Origin: Pseudomonadota bacterium
GTDB taxonomy: Bacteria; Myxococcota; Polyangia; Polyangiales; Polyangiaceae
Assembly (NCBI GenBank): GCA_023419055.1
Contig: JAEZYO010000943.1
Coordinates: forward strand, 1 to 8,064
Reading direction: 5' to 3'
Length of the DNA stretch: 8,064 nt
Part shown: positions 1 through 6,550 of the stretch, one piece after another
Layout: each line of letters starts with the position of its first letter
Numbering within the stretch: the stretch's first letter is position 1
Notes under the pieces: model-generated
Told to the model about the DNA's origin: nothing
Seen by the model: only the letters and a program-made list of their open reading frames with translations
The model's database searches: none
Position numbers and translations under genes: made by a program

Positions 1-1
1 T

Positions 2-376
2 CAGCGAGAGTTTCTGGATCGAGCGCTGCCGGCGCTCTCCGACAGCGTGTCGGAGGTCGACGAGTTCGGGAAAGCGGTCGTCCATTTACCGACGAGCCAT
101 CGAGCGAGTTTCGCGGGGGTCTTGCCGCTCCGGGCCATCGTCGTTCACCAGCGGGGGGAGGGGCCGCCGAGGTTCAAACGCGCCAATAGCGCGGAGGTGT
201 TGCGAGCGCTCGCGCCGAGCACCGTGTTGCAGCTGCCAGGCTGCTCGGCTGACATCGTGCGACGCCTCGGGCAGGTCGCCGTCAGGCTCCCCGGCTACGT
301 CTTCGAAGCGAGCCCCGATCTCGCCGCGAACGTTGCCGAGCTCGAATCTCTTCTCAGCGAGGTGCAGCGTGTCTGA
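2..376 (+). CDS. HprK-like serine kinase / PEP-carboxykinase-fold protein, C-terminal part (5' truncated)
   Basis: The reading frame is open from the left edge, so only the last 124 residues are visible; the internal GTG at 47 is probably not the true start. What remains looks like the C-terminal end of HPr kinase-like proteins of the type found in RiPP and glycan clusters. It has a strand and loop GKAVVHLP, then PLRAIVVHQRG (the 'PL..iv.L.rg' strand seen after the ATPase core), a helical 'sAEVLRAL' segment, and a closing 'VAVRLPGYVFEASPDLAANVAEL' region. The Walker A and catalytic motifs would lie upstream of the window, so activity cannot be judged. The stop codon overlaps the start of the glycosyltransferase gene (GTGTCTGA), which indicates translational coupling and a shared operon. 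The family call rests on pattern recognition of a fragment. An unrelated alpha/beta protein is possible. Confidence 0.6.
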   Translation, partial: QREFLDRALPALSDSVSEVDEFGKAVVHLPTSHRASFAGVLPLRAIVVHQRGEGPPRFKRANSAEVLRALAPSTVLQLPGCSADIVRRLGQVAVRLPGYVFEASPDLAANVAELESLLSEVQRV

Positions 377-1025
377 AGTCAGCGCCGTCATCACCGTCTA
401 CAACCAGCGGCCCTATCTCGGTGAAGCGATCGAGAGCGTGCTCGCTCAGACGTATCCCGTTCGAGAGATCATCGTCGTGGACGACGGCTCGGACGACAAA
501 TCGATCGAGGTGGTTCGGAGCTATCCGGGGGTCATCGGAGAGGTCACGCCTCGTCTCGGTCAATCCGGCGCCATGAACCGGGGCGCGGATCTCGCGACGG
601 CTCCTTGGCTCGCGTTCCTGGATGGGGACGACCGGTGGATCCGAGGAAAGCTCGAGCGCCAGCTCGAGATCGCTCGTGAGACCGCGTCCGATGCGATCTT
701 CGGGCACGCGACGCAGTTTCTGGATCCGGCCGCGGGAGATTTGAAGGTGGATCTCTCGCCCCGCCCCGCCTGCCTGCCGAGCGCGATGCTGATTCGCGCG
801 AGCGTTTACCGCGAGCTGGGCGGTATGAACCCCGAGCTCGGTCCTGGCGCGGTGCTCGAGTTTTTCGGACGCTTGAAGCACCAGGGCGTCAAACACCTGC
901 TCGCTCCGGACGTCGTGTACGAGCGTCGCGTCCATGGCAAGAACACCGCCTTTCTGAGCCCCAAGCTCACGCAGAGCTACGCGCGCGCGCTGGCCACGCT
1001 GCGGCGTCGCACGAGCGCGACCTGA
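369..1025 (+). CDS. Family 2 (GT-A fold) glycosyltransferase
   Basis: A 218-residue GT2-type enzyme, expected to transfer a sugar from a nucleotide-sugar donor to an unknown acceptor. The N-terminus SAVITVYNQRPYL is the first beta strand of the GT-A fold. IIVVDDGSDD (D38, D39) is the nucleotide-binding motif, and DGDDR (D85, D87) is the metal-binding DxD. RRVHGKN (R186-N192) matches the late 'RR.H..N' signature of short GT2 proteins often found beside HprK-like kinases. The usual acidic catalytic-base motif near the end (ED.W..R) is only loosely present as LEFFGR around E164. I chose GTG at 369 because a GAGG sits 6 bases upstream (359-362), homology begins immediately after it, and it overlaps the previous stop. 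A longer frame from TTG 333 adds non-conserved residues. There is no signal peptide or membrane segment, so it is probably cytoplasmic. It is a short form, and its substrate is unknown. Confidence 0.88.
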   Translation: MSEVSAVITVYNQRPYLGEAIESVLAQTYPVREIIVVDDGSDDKSIEVVRSYPGVIGEVTPRLGQSGAMNRGADLATAPWLAFLDGDDRWIRGKLERQLEIARETASDAIFGHATQFLDPAAGDLKVDLSPRPACLPSAMLIRASVYRELGGMNPELGPGAVLEFFGRLKHQGVKHLLAPDVVYERRVHGKNTAFLSPKLTQSYARALATLRRRTSAT

Positions 1026-1027
1026 GC

Positions 1028-2383
1028 TCACGCGCGACGTGGCGGGTAGCGAACGCCGCGACGTAGCTTCGGCTGCGCGGATACCCGAGCGAGGGCGCGC
1101 TCCGGCTCGAGCGCCCTCTTCTCGCCGCTCGCCGTGACGCGTTCCTGCACGAGCGCCTGCGCCACGAGCTTGCACGGCGCCGGGTTCGATCCGGGGCGCA
1201 GCGACTGATGGGCGATGAGCTCGACCGGCGAAATCGGGTTTCGCTCGAGCGCGGCGATCAGCGGTGCGGCGCTCGAACACCCGAGGACGTCGCGAAGGAA
1301 CCGAAGGCTGTCCCAGAGCGCCAGCGTGGTGCAGCGCAGGCTGGCCCTCGAGGCGAGCCAGGAGGCATCGAGCTTCGGGGCGAAAGAGGCCACGAGGAGG
1401 GCCGCATCCACGGACCACGTGATGTCTCCCACCGCAGACTCGAGCGCCCCGTTTTCCAAGAGGTGAGCGAAGAGGGCTCGTGCCTCGGGGACCATGACTC
1501 GAACGCCCAAGAATTCCTGCTCTTGCGCGTCACGCCGAAGCTCGGCGTCACCCTCCGCCGTCGGGTCCTGTGCGCTGGCTCTCGAGCGCAATTCTAGCCT
1601 CACCGCGCGAGAGCCCGGCGCTGCGAGCCCCAACGCTCGGTGCGCGAGGTTCGCGGTCGCGTTACGGCGCGAGAGCGGCGGCTGGGTGGTCCAGCCCAAC
1701 TCGAGGAGCCGCGCGAGCACCGCGTCGCCTTCGGCCCCCTTCACCAGGAGGGCGATTCGACCGAGCGAGCGCGCAAAGTCTTCGGCTTCGGGGAGGAGTC
1801 TCGAAACCGCGGCACCCTTGAGCAACAGCGGACGCACCGGGAGCTCCGCGAGCGCCTGCGCGACCGCTCGCGCCGCGACGGCGTTGCTCGCCCAGGCGTA
1901 ACGGACCACGCCTTCGAACCGGGCCCGCTCGGCTTCGACCGCCCCGAGCTCGCTCGAGCGCCGATAGGCTCGCGGGATCACCGGAAACGCTGCCGCGCAA
2001 CAGCGAGCCTCCGGATCAGCGGCTCGCCAACGTGTCCAGGCCGCGGCGGCGTCGTCTGCGGGCCCCACTGCGCCGCGTAGCAAGTCGTGACAGCAGGCGC
2101 GCGGCCAGGCTCCCCCCATTGGAGCGCCGCTCCTTGCCCAGTCGAGCACCACGTCACGGAGCGCGCCGCGCGGGAGACCCTCGGCGACTCGCGCCCAGGT
2201 CGCTCGGGGGGCAGTATTGGCTTCTTCCAAGGTCAGCTGGGCTGTCACGCGCGGCGCCCCTTCACTCACGCGGTATGGTTGCCCCCGTCGCCGGACAAAG
2301 ACAAGTTCGCTCAGCGAGCCGCCCTTTGCGCGGATGATCCGAGGAGCTCGTCGTTCAACGGGGTCGCTTCTCACCGCTTTCAC
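1028..2383 (-). CDS. Nucleotidyltransferase family protein (NTP_transf_5-like), probably catalytically degenerate
   Basis: A 451-residue protein. Residues about 95-330 follow the layout of uncharacterised NTP_transf_5 proteins: a helical 'LLRGAVGPADDAAAAWTRWR' segment (101-120), a PVIPRAY segment (134-140), then LLLKGAA (187-192). The next strand, normally R..SDIDLLV, reads RSLGRIALLV (205-214), so both expected aspartates are replaced, by R209 and A211. The later 'vDLHW' position reads VRLELR, and the 'H' of the following helix is N311. D326 in 'ITWSVDAALL' is kept. This suggests a pseudoenzyme or an altered role; that is inference. The N-terminal ~95 residues are not recognised. The start is GTG at 2383, with GGGAG 11 bases upstream; GTG at 2374 is an alternative. 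The gene converges on the glycosyltransferase with a 2-base gap. Family members commonly accompany HprK-like kinases in lasso-peptide and glycan clusters, which fits the neighbours here. Confidence 0.8.
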   Translation of the reverse strand: MKAVRSDPVERRAPRIIRAKGGSLSELVFVRRRGQPYRVSEGAPRVTAQLTLEEANTAPRATWARVAEGLPRGALRDVVLDWARSGAPMGGAWPRACCHDLLRGAVGPADDAAAAWTRWRAADPEARCCAAAFPVIPRAYRRSSELGAVEAERARFEGVVRYAWASNAVAARAVAQALAELPVRPLLLKGAAVSRLLPEAEDFARSLGRIALLVKGAEGDAVLARLLELGWTTQPPLSRRNATANLAHRALGLAAPGSRAVRLELRSRASAQDPTAEGDAELRRDAQEQEFLGVRVMVPEARALFAHLLENGALESAVGDITWSVDAALLVASFAPKLDASWLASRASLRCTTLALWDSLRFLRDVLGCSSAAPLIAALERNPISPVELIAHQSLRPGSNPAPCKLVAQALVQERVTASGEKRALEPERALARVSAQPKLRRGVRYPPRRA

Positions 2384-2465
2384 GCCGGCACTATCTCCCT
2401 TCTCCTGACGGCGACGAAGCGCTGCAGCCGCTTTATGTTGCGCTCGCGATCATGAAACCCCTGGC

Positions 2466-2495
2466 AGTATGAAAAAGCGGGTTCGGAATTGTCAT
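2466..2495 (-). promoter_or_regulatory. Candidate sigma-70-type promoter for the nucleotidyltransferase-like gene
   Basis: Read on the minus strand, ATGACA (5 of 6 to TTGACA; plus-strand 2490-2495) is followed after 18 bases by CATACT (4 of 6 to TATAAT; plus-strand 2466-2471). Transcription would begin near 2459, giving a leader of about 75 bases before the GTG at 2383. It lies in the AT-richer divergent intergenic region, which favours a real promoter. Short consensus matches occur by chance, however. Confidence 0.3.
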
Positions 2496-2611
2496 CTCCG
2501 GAGTGAACTCATGCTTCGGGGGTGAGAGCCAGATAGGTAATTGATGAGATTGGGTGCTCTCGGGCTTCCGGGTACTCGTGAATCTGTGCCATGGTGATAG
2601 GTCACGAGATT

Positions 2612-2617
2612 GGAGGT
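2612..2617 (+). promoter_or_regulatory. Ribosome binding site of the large lipoprotein gene
   Basis: GGAGGT lies 5 bases before ATG 2623. This near-perfect Shine-Dalgarno fixes the start of the 1288-residue protein, and the signal peptide begins at once after it. Confidence 0.8.
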
Positions 2618-2622
2618 AGGGC

Positions 2623-5600
2623 ATGAGAGACACTTGGCGGCGGAATACGTTGCGGCCCCTCGCGGTGTGCCTGCTCGTTGTGAGCGGGTGCGGCGGCGGC
2701 AGCGAGGAGAGCGTGAGCACGCTCGAGCAATCGGTGGTGTTGGTCAACGCCACGTTCGACAGCGGAAATGACGGCTTCGTCTACGCGGACGACGCCTTCG
2801 GGACCGCTGCGCCGAGCGGCGCTTCGGGCACGAACACCAACGGGCAACTGCGGGTGACTCTGGGGCAAGCGCCGAACTCGGGCGCCAACTCCGGAGGCTT
2901 TCTCCGCACTTTCAGCGCGTCGGGGCCGGTCAGCGTCAGCTTCGAGTACAGCCTCCAGCTCGCGAATACGTTCGAGAGCCCGGAGTGCGCTGAGGTTCGA
3001 GTCACGGTGGACGGCGTCTCGTACGGATCTTCGGGCAACCCGTACGTCGTGCGGCTGTGCGGGGCTGCGAGCCCGGCCTCCGGCACGTTTTCGTTCACGA
3101 CTCCGTCCCTGAGCGCCGGCACGCACACCATCTCCGTCGGAGGCTTCCTCAACGGGAACAGCTTCAGCGACGAGATCGCTCACGTCGACATCGACGACGT
3201 CGTGGTGAGCGGCTCGGCGCCGGGAAGCTGCGGTGACTCGCAGTGCAGCGGAGGAGAAACTTGCGGCACCTGCCCGAGCGACTGCGGCGCCTGCCCCGCC
3301 GGGGCCTTCGTGGAGAGCGGCGGTCAGGTGGTAATGGAGGCCGAGCACTTCTCGACCAACACCCCCCAGGGTGGCTACAGCTGGGTGCTCGACACGGCGA
3401 GCTCTCCCTCGGGAGGTCAGGCCGAGCTCGCGAGCCCGAACGACGGCGCCTCCGTCAACACGGGTTACACGACCTCGAGCCCGCGCCTCGACTATCGAGT
3501 GCAGTTCGCCACCACGGGGACCTACAACGTGTGGGTGCGCGGGCGCGACTCCGGGACCGTCGGCAACAACGACTCCGTCCACGTGGGGATCGGCGGCGTG
3601 GCAACGGCCAGCGCGGACCGCATCAACGGCTTCACCGGTAGCTTCGGCTGGAGCCGCTCCACGCTCGACGGAACGAACGCGACCATCACGGTAGGCACGG
3701 CCGGCATCCACACCATCAACGTCTGGATGCGAGAGGACGGCTTCGTCTTCGACAAGATCATCCTCACGCGTAGCGGCAGCTTCACGCCGAGCGGCGCCGG
3801 CCCCGCAGAGAGCCCCCGAGTGGAAGCGTGCGGAGACGGCGCCTGCGACGGCGCGGAGACGTGCACCACGTGCTCCGCGGACTGCGGAGCTTGTCCACCG
3901 ACGTGCGGGGACGGCACGTGCAGCGGGGGTGAGACGTGCACCAGCTGCTCTCTGGACTGCGGTGGCTGCCCTGGCTCGGGCCTCGACTCGCGCCCGCCGA
4001 ACCCCACGTGCGTCGCCCCGCCGCCCATCGACACGAGCTTCACGCTCCGGCGAAGGTGGCCGAACCTGACCTTCTCGCAGCCGCTCGGGCTGCAGCAAGC
4101 TCCGGGGCAGAACGGGATCTTCTACGTCCTCGAGAAGACGGGGCGCGTGCGCGCGGTCCCGGACAACGACGCGGCGACGAACGGTAACGTCTACGACTTC
4201 ATCAACCTGAGCAGTGTCGTCGTCACCACGGAGGAGGGCGGCGTCCTCGGAATGGCCTTCCATCCCGGCTACGCCAGCAACGGGTACGTCTTCATCTCGT
4301 ACACGCTCAACGTCAACGGGCTCGGCTTCGTCACGCGCGTCTCGCGCTTCAAGCGCGGCGTGAACGGCACCACGCTCGACCCGAGCAGTGAAGTCGTCGT
4401 GCTCCAACACCCGAAGATCAAGTTCAACCACAACGCGGGAAACATCGCCTTCGGCCCTGACGGCTACCTGTATCTCTCGCTCGGGGACGACGCCTATCAA
4501 GACCCGACGCGGCAGCTCATGGCGGCCAACCCGAACAACTGGTTCGGCAAGGTGCTGCGCCTTACCGTGAGCGTGGCGCAGAGCCCGAGCCCCGCGTACA
4601 CGATTCCGCCCGACAATCCGTTCGCGGGCGGAGGCGGCCAACCGGAGGTCTACGCCTACGGACTGCGAAACCCCTGGCGCTTCAGCTTCGATCGGCTGAA
4701 CGGCGAGCTGTGGCTCGCGGACGTGGGCGAGGACATCTGGGAAGAGATCGACGTGGTGACGAACGGAGGTTTCTACGGCTGGCCGCACCGCGAGGCGGAC
4801 CTCTGCCGGCCCGGTCGCGACTGCAACCTGGCGTACGAGCAACCGGAGTACGCGTACTTCCACGCCGGGCCCGCCTCGATCACGGGCGGATACGTGTACC
4901 GCGGCGCGCAGATCCCGGAGCTTTACGGCAGCTACGTCTACGGCGACTACATCACGGGCGACGTGTGGGCCTACGACAGAGAGAGCTCTCTGAATCAGAC
5001 CATCCGCACGGGTGGTGCCACGCTCTCTGCCTTCGGCGAGGACAACCAGGGCGAGCTCTACGCGGTGCGCTTCTCGAGCGGTACCATCGAGAAGCTCGAG
5101 CGGCTGAGCGGCGACGGTCCGACCGACTTCCCGGCGCTCATTACCGACACGGGCTGCGTCCAACCGTCGAACCCGACCCAGGTGGTTTCCGGCGTCATCC
5201 CGTATTCGATCGCGGTGCCGTTCTGGTCCGACGGCGCGGAGAAAGAGCGCTTCCTCGCGCTGCCCGACGGAGCCGAGCTCCACGTGGACGGCTCGGGAGA
5301 CTGGGAGCTTCCTCCGGGCGCGGTGACGATCAAGCACTTCCGCCACCAGGGTCAGCTGTTCGAGACCCGGTTCTTCGTGCGCCATCAAGACGGCAGCTAC
5401 TCGGGCTACACCTACGAGTGGAACGAGACGCAGACGCAGGCCACGTTGGTCCCGGCTGCGGGCAAGAGCCGCAGCTTGCCCGGGCTCGACTGGCGCTACC
5501 CGAGTCGGAGCGCCTGCTTCGCTTGTCACACCGACGCGGCGGGCGGGAGCCTCGGGCTCGAGACTCGGCAGGTCAACATCGACGGTTACTATCCGTCGAC

Positions 5601-6489
5601 TGGGCGCACCGCGAACCAGGTCCTGACGCTCGACAGCATCGGCATGCTGAGCGGCAACACGGCATCTCTCTCGCCGCTGCCGGCGACGAGCGATATATCG
5701 GTGCCGCTGCAAGATCGTGCGAAGGCCTACCTGCACGCGAACTGCGCGCATTGTCACCGGCCAGGCGGGACTGGGCGCGGGCCGCTCGACGCGCGCTTCA
5801 CGACCCTCTTCGGTGACATGCGGCTCTGCAACGAGCCGCCGGCGCTCGGCGACCTCGGCGTGCCCGGCGCGACGCTGCTCACGCCAGGCGATCACCTGCA
5901 CAGCATCGCGTGGTTGCGCATGAGCCAGCGCGGCGACGGCGCGATGCCGCCGCTCGCGAGCGAGGTCGTCGACGTCGCCGGGCGCGACCTCTTGCAGCAA
6001 TGGATCGGGGGCCTCACCACTTGTCCGCCCCCGACGTCGCTCGCCTGCGACGTTGCGGGCAACCGCGTCGCGAACTGCAACTTCTCGAGCGGCCTGGCTC
6101 CGTGGTCACTGAGGCTCAACGGTGGCGGCGCGGGCTCGGCGAGCGTCGCCTCGGGTGAGCTGCGTCTCGACGTGACCAACCCCGGCACGCTCGACTGGCA
6201 CGTTCAGGACGTTCAGATCCTCGGAGCGTTGCCAGCCGGGAACTTCCAGCTCAGCTTCGACGCTCGTGCCAGCGCGCCGCGCACCCTCGTCGTCAACCTC
6301 GGAGAGGAGGGCGACAGCTACGCCTCGTTCTGCCAGCAAAGCGTGGCGCTCACGACGACGACGCAGACGTTCGTCATCCAGTGCAACGGCCTCGCCGGTG
6401 ACAACCAGGTGAAGCTCGACTTCAACGTCGGGAACGGTGGCACCGCGACCGTGTTCGTCGACAACGTCTACTTCGGCCCGCCGCGGTAG
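2623..6489 (+). CDS. Multidomain lipoprotein: PQQ-dependent sugar dehydrogenase fused to diheme cytochrome c, with carbohydrate-binding domains
   Basis: 1288 residues, probably an exported sugar oxidiser that passes electrons to its own haems. The signal peptide ends in lipobox VSGC with C23 lipidated; G24 at +2 suggests outer-membrane sorting. Domains in order: a jelly-roll/CBM-like domain (about 38-198); a six-Cys module (203-224); a CBM6/35-like domain with VVMEAEHF (about 228-395); two six-Cys modules (403-424, 428-449); a GSDH beta-propeller (about 470-830); an SO2930/HNE_0200-like diheme cytochrome (about 835-1130); and a CBM4/9-like domain (about 1148-1286). In the propeller, H603 in FNHNAGN and R682-N683 in GLRNPWRF sit where soluble glucose dehydrogenase has its catalytic His and PQQ-binding Arg-Asn; FGPDGYLYLSLGDD and GGYVYRG are also typical. 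Haem sites are C965-ACH969 and C1041-AHCH1045; M1108 (AMPP) is a likely axial ligand. Substrate unknown; no PQQ or cytochrome-maturation genes are nearby. Confidence 0.9.
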   Translation: MRDTWRRNTLRPLAVCLLVVSGCGGGSEESVSTLEQSVVLVNATFDSGNDGFVYADDAFGTAAPSGASGTNTNGQLRVTLGQAPNSGANSGGFLRTFSASGPVSVSFEYSLQLANTFESPECAEVRVTVDGVSYGSSGNPYVVRLCGAASPASGTFSFTTPSLSAGTHTISVGGFLNGNSFSDEIAHVDIDDVVVSGSAPGSCGDSQCSGGETCGTCPSDCGACPAGAFVESGGQVVMEAEHFSTNTPQGGYSWVLDTASSPSGGQAELASPNDGASVNTGYTTSSPRLDYRVQFATTGTYNVWVRGRDSGTVGNNDSVHVGIGGVATASADRINGFTGSFGWSRSTLDGTNATITVGTAGIHTINVWMREDGFVFDKIILTRSGSFTPSGAGPAESPRVEACGDGACDGAETCTTCSADCGACPPTCGDGTCSGGETCTSCSLDCGGCPGSGLDSRPPNPTCVAPPPIDTSFTLRRRWPNLTFSQPLGLQQAPGQNGIFYVLEKTGRVRAVPDNDAATNGNVYDFINLSSVVVTTEEGGVLGMAFHPGYASNGYVFISYTLNVNGLGFVTRVSRFKRGVNGTTLDPSSEVVVLQHPKIKFNHNAGNIAFGPDGYLYLSLGDDAYQDPTRQLMAANPNNWFGKVLRLTVSVAQSPSPAYTIPPDNPFAGGGGQPEVYAYGLRNPWRFSFDRLNGELWLADVGEDIWEEIDVVTNGGFYGWPHREADLCRPGRDCNLAYEQPEYAYFHAGPASITGGYVYRGAQIPELYGSYVYGDYITGDVWAYDRESSLNQTIRTGGATLSAFGEDNQGELYAVRFSSGTIEKLERLSGDGPTDFPALITDTGCVQPSNPTQVVSGVIPYSIAVPFWSDGAEKERFLALPDGAELHVDGSGDWELPPGAVTIKHFRHQGQLFETRFFVRHQDGSYSGYTYEWNETQTQATLVPAAGKSRSLPGLDWRYPSRSACFACHTDAAGGSLGLETRQVNIDGYYPSTGRTANQVLTLDSIGMLSGNTASLSPLPATSDISVPLQDRAKAYLHANCAHCHRPGGTGRGPLDARFTTLFGDMRLCNEPPALGDLGVPGATLLTPGDHLHSIAWLRMSQRGDGAMPPLASEVVDVAGRDLLQQWIGGLTTCPPPTSLACDVAGNRVANCNFSSGLAPWSLRLNGGGAGSASVASGELRLDVTNPGTLDWHVQDVQILGALPAGNFQLSFDARASAPRTLVVNLGEEGDSYASFCQQSVALTTTTQTFVIQCNGLAGDNQVKLDFNVGNGGTATVFVDNVYFGPPR
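3229..3294 (+). repeat. Six-cysteine spacer module, copy 1 (protein repeat inside the lipoprotein)
   Basis: Encodes residues 203-224 with cysteines spaced C-x4-C-x5-C-x2-C-x3-C-x2-C (C203, C208, C214, C217, C221, C224). The core is CGD..C..GETC..C..DCG.C. It lies exactly between the jelly-roll and the CBM6/35-like domains, so it probably acts as a disulfide-locked linker in the oxidising exterior. The spacing is identical to the two later copies. Confidence 0.8.
3829..3969 (+). repeat. Six-cysteine spacer modules, tandem copies 2 and 3
   Basis: Encodes residues 403-424 and 428-449, each with the spacing C-x4-C-x5-C-x2-C-x3-C-x2-C, separated by three residues (PPT). They sit between the CBM6/35-like domain and the dehydrogenase propeller. 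Copy 3 (CSGGETC) resembles copy 1 more than its neighbour copy 2 (CDGAETC), which hints at reshuffling among modules. A linker or disulfide-knot role is inferred. Confidence 0.8.
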
Positions 6490-6502
6490 CGCTCTTCGCA
6501 AC

Positions 6503-6538
6503 GGCTGAGCGCGGTGTTCGAGATCGCCGCGCTCAGCC
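6503..6538. terminator. Bidirectional hairpin terminator between converging genes
   Basis: GGCTGAGCGCGG (6503-6514) and CCGCGCTCAGCC (6527-6538) are perfect reverse complements, giving a 12-bp GC-rich stem with a 12-base loop. It sits 13 bases after the stop of the lipoprotein gene and 12 bases beyond the stop of the minus-strand gene. Neither side has a good U-tract, so it may work as a 3'-end-stabilising hairpin or Rho-assisted end as much as an intrinsic terminator. Confidence 0.7.
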
Positions 6539-6550
6539 CAGGTTCCAGCG

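Larger units (their letters stand above)
2384..2622. promoter_or_regulatory. Divergent intergenic regulatory region
   Basis: These 239 bases separate the minus-strand nucleotidyltransferase-like gene from the plus-strand lipoprotein gene. Roughly 2440-2610 is visibly richer in A and T than the surrounding coding DNA. It holds no reading frame of useful length, no tRNA-like fold that I can see, and no convincing plus-strand -35/-10 pair. An imperfect direct repeat, GATAGGT then GAGATTGG, occurs at 2532-2553 and 2596-2613 with 7 and 3 bases between the halves. The second copy runs into the Shine-Dalgarno of the lipoprotein gene, so it could be a protein-binding site or affect initiation. Confidence 0.55.

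Noticed and set aside
354..1418. A 354-codon minus-strand frame across the glycosyltransferase and the end of the nucleotidyltransferase-like gene
   Set aside because: It crosses two supported genes, is Arg/Ala-rich and shows no recognisable motif.
2462..2478. TGGCAG...GC resembling a sigma-54 promoter
   Set aside because: The GG and GC elements are 12 bases apart instead of 10, and the TTGC part is missing.
2602..6000. A 1132-codon open frame on the minus strand, antisense to the large lipoprotein gene
   Set aside because: It mirrors a well-supported gene, and its translation is low-complexity Arg/Ala/Val with no domain. Long antisense frames are a known by-product of high GC3.
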